Shown here: one piece after another, positions 26,410 through 32,947 of the stretch | Layout: each line of letters starts with the position of its first letter | Numbering within the stretch: position 1 is the stretch's first letter | IMG/VR virus record: IMGVR_UViG_3300009052_000013 | Span: 1-35,982 of that record | Strand: one strand, 5' to 3' | Length of the DNA: 35,982 bases | From: a virus | Notes under the pieces: generated by a model | Seen by the model: the letters and a program-made list of their open reading frames with translations, nothing else | Database searches by the model: none | Told to the model about the DNA's origin: nothing | Program-made: the position numbers and the translations under genes

Positions 26410-27243
26410 TTATGAGTGCATCATCCAATCAGTGCCTTCGTCCGATTTAATCTCTTCAATAATCTTATCAAGCTCGTCTTGACCCATACCCTGGATAATA
26501 TCGGCATTGATAGTAATACCACCTGGTAGGTTGTAACTAAAGATTGCAAGCTTTTGACCAAACGCAACCATAACCTTAGCAACAACATATCTAAAAAAGA
26601 TTTCATCTGCAAACAATGCACAGTCCGGAATAGTTTCATAAACTTCTAGGAATACGCCTTTCTTCGGTGTCTGTCCTGTGAACTTTAGCTCATGTGTTTG
26701 TTGTGAGTAGTGGAATGAAAGCGGATTCTCAAGAATCTGTCTAGACATTTCCATACCAGATTGGTTGATTACATAGTACTGTAAGTTTTCCATGGCATTA
26801 ACCATACCAGCACCTTCATTTGAAAAAGAACCGTAAATCATACGCTCAATATCAAAGTCACCAGTTTGAAACGCAATTGAAGTACCAAAGCTACCGCTAC
26901 CAGTTTCAAAAACACCGTATACAGAATAAACTTCACCACCGCCTGTAATGCTAGATGGTCCAGGCATTGTTAGTGCTCTTCTTCTTTTAAAGTGATCAGT
27001 TTCAAATACTTCCTTTGGGATGTATAAGAAGTTTTCAACCATAGAGTATTCATAGTTCTTATAGAACCATTGTTTAGCTCTTTTAATAATATTGTAGATC
27101 TCTGACTGTGGTAGATTCATTGGAATCATACAAGCACCAGTTACATATGAACCAATCTCGTTTAAAAAGTCATTTAAACAATTTGGATCATACGATGGTG
27201 GAGTTGTTAAGTCATTTAGATCTCCTACAAAAATATCGCCCAT
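26410..27243 (-). CDS. 277-aa structural protein next to gp25, unassigned
   Basis: The first part is helical and acidic (CLNDFLNEIGSY, then LPQSEIYNIIKRAKQWFYKN); a Gly/Ser-rich loop lies in the middle (PGPSSITGGGEVYSVYGV); a segment GVFLEVYETIPDCALFADE leads to a helical C-terminus containing LPGGITINADIIQGMGQDEL. No membrane segment or catalytic motif. Its position between the amidoligase and gp25, 20 bp before gp25, fits a virion connector: neck, sheath-terminator or baseplate wedge protein. I cannot choose among these. No Shine-Dalgarno; the start is preceded by a run of A residues. Confidence 0.75.
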   Translation of the reverse strand: MGDIFVGDLNDLTTPPSYDPNCLNDFLNEIGSYVTGACMIPMNLPQSEIYNIIKRAKQWFYKNYEYSMVENFLYIPKEVFETDHFKRRRALTMPGPSSITGGGEVYSVYGVFETGSGSFGTSIAFQTGDFDIERMIYGSFSNEGAGMVNAMENLQYYVINQSGMEMSRQILENPLSFHYSQQTHELKFTGQTPKKGVFLEVYETIPDCALFADEIFFRYVVAKVMVAFGQKLAIFSYNLPGGITINADIIQGMGQDELDKIIEEIKSDEGTDWMMHS

Positions 27244-27250
27244 TTTTTTA

Positions 27251-28555
27251 TTAATCTATTTTTTTTGATTGCACAATTTCAGTGCCATCAAATTTTGCTG
27301 TTTTTGCGGAGTACTTACCCTCCCTAAAAATGCCGTCCTTCATTGAACCTTTAAATACACCGTCTGTGCCAAATACATAGCAGTTTTCAGCAGAAGATGT
27401 TTGGTGAACATATGAAGACTTTAGTTTTGAATTTTTAATAACAGTTGACTGATATAAATTACAAGTCTCAATATCACAACCATCTAATTTACATTTATAA
27501 AAGTCACTATATTTTACCTCACCTGCAATTTCACAATCTACAAATTCATAAAACTCAAGACCGTGCGCACCCTTAAATACACCATCCTTGATTTGAATCT
27601 TAGACCTATCTGAGTCGTAGTTAATATGACCCTTTGTCATGCCACCCTCTGATATCAATTTAATAACACGCTCCTTGATTTGGTCCCAGTACATATCAAT
27701 GGTCTCACCCCTGTTACCACCATCTTCACTAAGGTCAAATGTAAATCTGATATCATCAAATTGTTTAAAGTTTCTATGGTCTCTATACAAGTCAAGTATT
27801 GGTTGCATGTTACGCATAATTTTACGTAACTCAAGTCTATTCAATTCAGACAAGCTTGAATCAGAACATACATCATGAAGCTGTGTAATAAATAGGTCCA
27901 TCAATTGTAGGATGTCAACCGTGCGTTTTTGATAATCAGTACCACCCAAGTATCTGAATTCAAGATAACCCTTTTCTTGCTTCAAGAAATTTACACCATA
28001 ATACTTGGTGTCTGGATATTTAAACTGTGTCTTATTTACAGTATTCTCATTGAATAAATACATACCATTTTTTGGTAGGATGTATTTAATAGATTTTGCA
28101 TATACAAGATTCTCTCTTTGTGGGAAGTATTTATAGACTTGATCCTCTTTAAATTCAAGTACAAATTTAAGAGTATTCATATGTGTTATAAAATACTTGC
28201 CATAAGTTCCTGATTGAAATGAAATATTTAAGTGTAAACCACAACGGTCATTTGTGTAACCATTAGTATCAATCCACTTAAGCATCTTGATGGCAATCAA
28301 CCTAGCATCCGTATATGGCAAAGGGCCAGTAACTAATTCAATTAGCCCGGCCCCACCCGACATGTCGGGTTCCATTTTAAATACCTTATCAGATGGCTGA
28401 AAATCCGAGTGTGCTTTCTTTTCTATTTGAATCTTTCGACCCAATAGTTCGCCTACCGATTTTGCAGTTTCTTCTACAGAAGTATTTGAATAAAATTCAA
28501 ATTCAAATCCAACTTGTGAATTTAGAAGAACATCTTTATTGTGTTGGTTTAACAT
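27251..28555 (-). CDS. Amidoligase-family enzyme fused to a C-terminal beta-helix-like repeat
   Basis: Residues about 12-300 match the putative amidoligase family (COOH-NH2 ligases with a glutamine-synthetase-like fold): VGFEFEFYS (15-23, E18/E20 as metal ligands), MEPDMSGGAGLIELVTGPL (61-79), CGLHLNISF (105-113, H108) and LEFRYLGGTDYQKRT (198-212, E199/R201). These enzymes form amide or peptide-like bonds using ATP. Residues about 318-430 are a repetitive segment of short units with alternating hydrophobic and polar residues (FYEFVDCEIAG ... DFYKCKLDGCDIETCNLYQS), like a pentapeptide or right-handed beta-helix. No signal peptide. It lies between the S1-like gene and a virion gene. Substrate unknown; modification of a virion, host-wall or ribosomal component is possible. 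Its ATG is directly preceded by an RNA hairpin. Confidence 0.8.
   Translation of the reverse strand: MLNQHNKDVLLNSQVGFEFEFYSNTSVEETAKSVGELLGRKIQIEKKAHSDFQPSDKVFKMEPDMSGGAGLIELVTGPLPYTDARLIAIKMLKWIDTNGYTNDRCGLHLNISFQSGTYGKYFITHMNTLKFVLEFKEDQVYKYFPQRENLVYAKSIKYILPKNGMYLFNENTVNKTQFKYPDTKYYGVNFLKQEKGYLEFRYLGGTDYQKRTVDILQLMDLFITQLHDVCSDSSLSELNRLELRKIMRNMQPILDLYRDHRNFKQFDDIRFTFDLSEDGGNRGETIDMYWDQIKERVIKLISEGGMTKGHINYDSDRSKIQIKDGVFKGAHGLEFYEFVDCEIAGEVKYSDFYKCKLDGCDIETCNLYQSTVIKNSKLKSSYVHQTSSAENCYVFGTDGVFKGSMKDGIFREGKYSAKTAKFDGTEIVQSKKID
28355..28370. other. 16-bp perfect palindrome ACCCGACATGTCGGGT
   Basis: It lies inside the amidoligase gene at the Asp-Met-Ser codons of its conserved motif. The 12-bp core is identical to the palindrome at 2265-2276. 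It is unusual for its GC content in this AT-rich sequence. Confidence 0.55.
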
Positions 28556-28591
28556 AGGTGGAATCTATCTTGTTTAAGTATATATCCACCT
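28556..28591 (-). promoter_or_regulatory. Hairpin directly upstream of the amidoligase start
   Basis: On the minus strand AGGTGGA (28585-28591) and TCCACCT (28556-28562) form a perfect 7-bp stem with a 22-nt loop, and the 3' arm ends immediately before the ATG. AGGTGG is itself Shine-Dalgarno-like, and would be masked. This could control translation of the amidoligase. Sequence evidence only. Confidence 0.45.
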
Positions 28592-28604
28592 CACATAAAG
28601 GTTA

Positions 28605-28624
28605 GTTGGAGCTTAAGCCCCAAC
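28605..28624 (-). terminator. Hairpin at the end of the S1-like gene (stop codon in loop)
   Basis: The minus-strand RNA forms GTTGGGGC-UUAA-GCTCCAAC, an 8-bp stem with one G-U pair, and the loop contains the UAA stop of the S1-like gene. The G-U pair exists only in the minus-strand RNA, the transcribed one. The following sequence (TAACCTTTATG) has only a short U-tract, so it may be a weak terminator or an mRNA 3'-end stabiliser. Confidence 0.4.
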
Positions 28625-29935
28625 CACCTTTAAGAAAACCTTCTTCGTATCATTGTCAATCTTGGTAATTTCGACAGCAACCTCGTCACCCTTTGTAAAT
28701 CTTTCAGTCAATGAAATATTCTTTTCAAAGTTAGATACGTGTGCCATACCAGTGATAGTTCCATGTAAACCAACAAATACGCCGTAGTCTTTTACAGATC
28801 TAATCTTACCTGTAACTACAGATGGAATTTGCAAATCTTTTGTGAACTCTTCCCAAGAGTTGTCTTCCTTAACTTCTACCTGTTCAATTTGAGTAAGGAT
28901 AATCTTCTTGTTATTAACAATCTCCTTAATCTTAAATTCAATTTCATCACCTGGTTCGATTGAATTATTCTTATGCTTGGCAGACCATTCTGGACTTAGG
29001 TCATTAATGTGGATCATACCTGTCAAACAGTTATTGAATTCACAGAAGACACCAAACTTAGCCGTACCGGTCACAAAACCCTTCTGTACTGCGTCCAAAT
29101 TGTTTTCAAGCTCACCAATCATTTTTGGAATCATAGCTTGTAGATAAGCTCTGTGTGAGACCACAATAGTACCACGCTTAGCAGAGAATGAATCAGGCAC
29201 AACATACATTTCAGTACCAACGATTGATTCAAAATCAGCCAGCTTATTGATACCTGCTAGTGAACCTGGCATGAAACATTCAATACCTTGAACCTTAACA
29301 ATGTAACCACCGCCTGGAATCATTGAAGTAACCTTACCCATAAATGCAGTACCACCTTCGTCAGCTGCCATTCTAAGTTCAGCAAATATAACTTGCTTAG
29401 CACCTTCAGTAATTGATGCAAGTGCATATTCACGTGCTTGAGTCTTATCACTAAGAACCTTTACAGATACTTCATCACCTGGTCTGTAATCCGCAATAAC
29501 ATCACGGTCTTCACGAGACAAGTCGATATACAACATTTCTCTATAGTTTACATCAACCGTTGCCCATCTAGTAGACATAGAATGAAGCTTACCAGTCATA
29601 ATAGACCCTTCAACAAGTTCACAGATTTCATCCAAATGGAATGAAGCATTGTTGTACATGTTGTACATCTCCTGTGCATTTGATGCGTGTGAATAAACAA
29701 TGTGTTTGTGGTTTAGCGTCTTAACCTTATGATTAGGTTTTAGCTTGTGGTTGTGATGCGCTTCGTAACCGTCCCAATCAAATTCACCATTAGGAAGGAT
29801 GAAGTTATACTCATCATGGTTACCTTCCAGGGTTAGTTCGAAATCGTCTTCTTGTACTTCGTTTAAGAGTTGTACATCCTCTGTTTGAACTTCAACTTTT
29901 CTTTTGCTGATACGTTCTCTTTTTTTGTTTTCCAT
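28613..29935 (-). CDS. Ribosomal protein S1-like protein with four S1 domains
   Basis: This 440-aa protein has a charged N-terminal extension (about 1-105, including a His/Asn-rich part) and four S1-type OB folds at about 109-175, 195-262, 287-350 and 371-438. The second has the bS1-like signature GGGYIVKVQGIECFMPGSL and ends VVSHRAYLQ; the third and fourth have FGVFCEFNNCLTGMIH and YGVFVGLHGTITGMAHVSN. bS1 binds single-stranded U/A-rich leaders and delivers mRNA to the 30S subunit. A phage copy might redirect ribosomes to phage mRNA, especially as most genes here lack Shine-Dalgarno sites. It has its own sigma70-type promoter. Other roles, such as an RNA chaperone or a replicase-type cofactor, remain possible. 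Typical bS1 has 4-6 domains. Confidence 0.9.
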   Translation of the reverse strand: MENKKRERISKRKVEVQTEDVQLLNEVQEDDFELTLEGNHDEYNFILPNGEFDWDGYEAHHNHKLKPNHKVKTLNHKHIVYSHASNAQEMYNMYNNASFHLDEICELVEGSIMTGKLHSMSTRWATVDVNYREMLYIDLSREDRDVIADYRPGDEVSVKVLSDKTQAREYALASITEGAKQVIFAELRMAADEGGTAFMGKVTSMIPGGGYIVKVQGIECFMPGSLAGINKLADFESIVGTEMYVVPDSFSAKRGTIVVSHRAYLQAMIPKMIGELENNLDAVQKGFVTGTAKFGVFCEFNNCLTGMIHINDLSPEWSAKHKNNSIEPGDEIEFKIKEIVNNKKIILTQIEQVEVKEDNSWEEFTKDLQIPSVVTGKIRSVKDYGVFVGLHGTITGMAHVSNFEKNISLTERFTKGDEVAVEITKIDNDTKKVFLKVVGA

Positions 29936-29984
29936 TTTTTTGGTTTAAATAAAAAGGTGAATAAAAATAAATAATAAATTATAC

Positions 29985-30012
29985 ATTATATACCCTATTT
30001 TTATAGGGTCAA
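29985..30012 (-). promoter_or_regulatory. Sigma70-type promoter of the S1-like gene
   Basis: On the minus strand TTGACC (30007-30012, five of six -35 consensus bases) is followed by a 16-bp spacer and a perfect TATAAT (29985-29990). Transcription would begin near 29978 and give an A/U-rich leader of about 43 nt without a Shine-Dalgarno sequence. This is the best-scoring promoter by eye in the window and lies within the 87-bp gap after the 367-aa gene. Confidence 0.6.
29992..30009. promoter_or_regulatory. 18-bp inverted repeat in the promoter spacer (operator or terminator)
   Basis: ACCCTAT-AAAA-ATAGGGT is a perfect 7-bp inverted repeat with a 4-nt centre. It overlaps the -35 hexamer and fills the space up to the -10 of the S1-like gene promoter, where a repressor would block RNA polymerase. 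As RNA it could also be a terminator: on the plus strand it is followed by CAATTTTTT, but on the transcribed minus strand it is followed by ATATAATG, a poor U-tract. Confidence 0.5.
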
Positions 30013-30022
30013 TTTTTTAAAG

Positions 30023-31126
30023 TTAAGAACCCGGGCGACCGCCAATTTGTCCTACATTATCGGGGTTATAACTACCCGCGGCAAATGCCCGATTGCCAGA
30101 TGAAACGATTTGTGGTTGCGGAACCTTTAGCCATTCGTTATAGCTCTGGAATAATTCACCCCATTCCGCTTCAATCTCGTCAGAGCTATTTACTAATTTC
30201 TTAACAGCTTTACGGTTCTTTTTCTTAAGTGGCCATTCACCATTAACGCTATATCTTGACTGTGCTTCAATCTGAATTTCTTGACCTGTTATTGTAGCAC
30301 CCTCTTCAATATTACCACCGCCGGCTTCAGGGTGTTCGGTTTTATAACCATCATCTGAATTCTTAGCTTCTTTTTCAGCTTTAGCAAAAGCATCTTTTAA
30401 TGATTGCTGTACTCTTACAATAGGTGCTGCAAGTTGAACTATATCTGTTACAGCCCTATGTTCACCAAGTCCAAGCTCATCCATAAGTTTTAATACAACT
30501 AATACACCGGCAAGTACAATATCAATCTTAGTTTTAATTGCAATAATCTTAAGACTAATTTTCAAAACACTACTTAGTGGGTTTGGAGCTACTGGTCCAA
30601 CAACCGGTGGCATGAAGGCATCCGTGATAGACATAGTTACCTCTTGTGCAACACTACCCATAGTACTTTGCATATCTTTAATCTCAATCTTTAATTGATC
30701 AAGCTTATCCTTAAATGCTGCCTTACCAGGTCCCTGTAAAAATGCCTTAGTCTTTTCTTTCTCAGCTTTTACTAAATCTTTAATAGTCTTTTTATCAACT
30801 TCAGGATTAGCTTCCTCTAAGTCTTTTTCAATTGTTTTAAAACCAAGCTTATTATCCATATACAAGTCCATGATAAAATCATCACCCGGTAAGATAGCGC
30901 CCACTGCTAAATAAGCCGTAATAGCACTTGTAAGTTCGGCAAGCATTAAATCATTTGAAGCACTAGATGAACTAGGGGCATTAGAAGTACCTGAAGTACC
31001 AACCGAACCAACACCTGGATTTGCGGCACCGCCGCCCTGTGTTTGATCACCACCGGTCTCCTGTGTACCACCATTGCTATTAGACATCGGTACACCACTA
31101 TTTGGGGCTACTATTCTTTCTGGCAT
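30023..31126 (-). CDS. 367-aa helical protein with Gly/Ser-rich N-terminus, hub-associated
   Basis: Residues 1-58 are low-complexity Gly/Ser/Thr/Asn (for example TQETGGDQTQGGGAANPG), then a long helical part: charged helices at about 90-160, a hydrophobic stretch at 185-220 (ISLKIIAIKTKIDIVLAGVL), and another charged helix to about 250. The C-terminus is Gly-rich (NPDNVGQIGGRPGS). No catalytic motif. It starts 3 bp after the spike protein stop. A tail-hub component, a shortened tape-measure-like protein, or a membrane-interacting protein released at injection would all fit; I do not recognise the family. Confidence 0.75.
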   Translation of the reverse strand: MPERIVAPNSGVPMSNSNGGTQETGGDQTQGGGAANPGVGSVGTSGTSNAPSSSSASNDLMLAELTSAITAYLAVGAILPGDDFIMDLYMDNKLGFKTIEKDLEEANPEVDKKTIKDLVKAEKEKTKAFLQGPGKAAFKDKLDQLKIEIKDMQSTMGSVAQEVTMSITDAFMPPVVGPVAPNPLSSVLKISLKIIAIKTKIDIVLAGVLVVLKLMDELGLGEHRAVTDIVQLAAPIVRVQQSLKDAFAKAEKEAKNSDDGYKTEHPEAGGGNIEEGATITGQEIQIEAQSRYSVNGEWPLKKKNRKAVKKLVNSSDEIEAEWGELFQSYNEWLKVPQPQIVSSGNRAFAAGSYNPDNVGQIGGRPGS

Positions 31127-31129
31127 GTT

Positions 31130-31798
31130 TTATCTCTTTTGCTTAAAAGTTTTAAACTTAGCTTTAGTCAATCCAAGCTGAATAGTTGTATTCGGTAATA
31201 CTGGACCGCCATATGGAATATGTTTATGATTGCTAATAGCATCAACAATTTCTTCAAGTATCTTTGATAGTGTTTCACCCTTTACTGCTGGCTCACTTTC
31301 ATCATTATAACTTGATGCTATAAAAATATCATCAGCATTGATATAAACTTTACCATCCTCCGATAGTCTAACCATTGGCGCGCCAGCTGCGCCGTTGCCT
31401 GTTGAGATAATAATACCTTCACCCGGTGAATAAAAAACCTTTGCGTTTTTTTCACCATCATACATTAAAGAAATAACATTTTCCGGTTCTATTGAACCAC
31501 TTAATACGTCGTCTTTTAAAGCCGTATTGTTATTAATGTTATATTTATAAAGAGGTGTATAGATATTACCGTTGTCAAATATAATTGCAACTATATCGCC
31601 AACCTTAGGTACATTATATGAACCGTGTGTATTATTGGCAGCCAATGCCCATGGGATATCCTCAGCATCTAGTAAGTCGAACTTACCAAATACTTTGACT
31701 TTGCATCGACCGAGTTGTTGTGGATCTTTATTATCAACAACTTCTCCAATCCAATGCGAGTCCCTAAGATTATCTGTAAATAATTCTCGTTGGTTCAT
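31130..31798 (-). CDS. Baseplate spike protein, gp5/gpV-type OB-fold
   Basis: This 222-aa protein begins with the OB-fold typical of T4 gp5, P2 gpV and VgrG: HWIGEVVDNKDPQQLGRCKV (15-34), followed by KVFGKF and IPWALAANN, then PKVGDIVAIIFDNGN (63-77). Residues about 110-170 form a beta-stranded shaft-like part (VFYSPGEGIIISTGNG, EDGKVYINADDIFIA). The lysozyme domain of T4 gp5 is absent. The C-terminal tail has a His in NHKHIPYGGP. It forms the central piercing spike with the hub protein. The start overlaps the previous stop (TAATG). Confidence 0.85.
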   Translation of the reverse strand: MNQRELFTDNLRDSHWIGEVVDNKDPQQLGRCKVKVFGKFDLLDAEDIPWALAANNTHGSYNVPKVGDIVAIIFDNGNIYTPLYKYNINNNTALKDDVLSGSIEPENVISLMYDGEKNAKVFYSPGEGIIISTGNGAAGAPMVRLSEDGKVYINADDIFIASSYNDESEPAVKGETLSKILEEIVDAISNHKHIPYGGPVLPNTTIQLGLTKAKFKTFKQKR

Positions 31799-32937
31799 TA
31801 TTCATTAACATTACCTAAATTTTGCCTCTGGCTACTTATATTATTTATCGTCGGCAAAATTGAGTTAATTGAACCTGCTCTCAACGCGGTACCCAATGTT
31901 GTACCACTACGTACACCAAAGATATTCTCCCTGGCATTCTTTAAAATATTATTGGTTTCGGCTTTAGCCGCCGTTACATTATTTTTAAATATGTTTTCAG
32001 GTATTCTTGAAACACCACCTGCAAGATTGTCAAGTTGATTAACAGCTCTCTCAAATGCAACATCAAACACAGAACCATATACATTGTTTGGTCTTGTAAT
32101 ATTTTGAATAGGATTTAAATTGTTTAAACCACCCATTGCAGTATTTAGTGCATCATTAACGGCCTGACCGGCACGTGATGCATACGTCGTGTTACCCGGT
32201 ACCTCTAGACCAACACCTGGATTATCATCAATAGTTTCACCCAGCATACCATTTAAATATTGTGCTGAAATCTTTTCTATAGTTTCATATTTAATCCTAA
32301 TCTTTGGCTTTGGATTTTCAGGCGCTGCACTATTAAGATTTTCAAGGACTTCTTTACCAGATGTAATATCAAACTTACAAGCACCAAACTTAAACATAAA
32401 GTGAGGTTTAAAATCAGCAGTAATATTAGTATTAATATTTGTATTACCTATTGATGTCTGGATGTTTCTAACCTCAGACACAATCACATACATGTTGAAT
32501 CTTTTATAATTCTCTGGCAATACTTGTGTCCAACCCTTTAAATTATAAACAGCTTCACGGTAAAGGTCCATCAAACCAGATATTGGTAGGTTGATAGTTT
32601 CATTACATTCAATTTCAAGTTTTGCATCATCACCACCCCAATAAGGTTTTGTCATATCAAAATCAAGAGCACGATCAACACCAGTAATTGAATTAAAATA
32701 CCATGGCATCTCTTGGTTGATTAAGAGCATAGTGTCAATAAAAGCACTAAGCTTGTCAGCTCTACGGTCTTCACCATATTGTTCTCTTAGTGACTTCACC
32801 GCAACATCCTTATTAAATAATGGACTTGTTACATCAAACATTAATGTAAATGTCAAAAATGTAGGATCCTGGTATGGATTCTTTGCATTTTTATTAAGGT
32901 GTCCTTTTAAGAACTGATATTTAGTTTGATCTGCCAT
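31798..32937 (-). CDS. Tail-tube-fold baseplate protein (gp54/gp48-like candidate)
   Basis: At 379 aa it is near the size of T4 gp54 (320 aa) and gp48 (364 aa). The N-terminus contains NPYQDPTFLTFTLMFDVTSP and LEIECNETINLPISGLMDLY with the helix-strand pattern of tube-initiator proteins; a strand block follows (RFNMYVIVSEVRNIQ ... PHFMFKFGACKFDIT) and a Gly/Asn-rich linker. The C-terminus (about 260-379) is helical and Asn/Ala-rich. It lies between the hub and the spike genes. The call rests on pattern and position, not on an alignment. Confidence 0.6.
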   Translation of the reverse strand: MADQTKYQFLKGHLNKNAKNPYQDPTFLTFTLMFDVTSPLFNKDVAVKSLREQYGEDRRADKLSAFIDTMLLINQEMPWYFNSITGVDRALDFDMTKPYWGGDDAKLEIECNETINLPISGLMDLYREAVYNLKGWTQVLPENYKRFNMYVIVSEVRNIQTSIGNTNINTNITADFKPHFMFKFGACKFDITSGKEVLENLNSAAPENPKPKIRIKYETIEKISAQYLNGMLGETIDDNPGVGLEVPGNTTYASRAGQAVNDALNTAMGGLNNLNPIQNITRPNNVYGSVFDVAFERAVNQLDNLAGGVSRIPENIFKNNVTAAKAETNNILKNARENIFGVRSGTTLGTALRAGSINSILPTINNISSQRQNLGNVNE

Positions 32938-32947
32938 TGTTTATATA

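Noticed and set aside
31130-31798. Lysozyme activity of the gp5-like spike.
   Set aside because: The protein is 222 aa and shows only the OB-fold and shaft-like parts; no lysozyme domain or catalytic Glu/Asp motif is visible.
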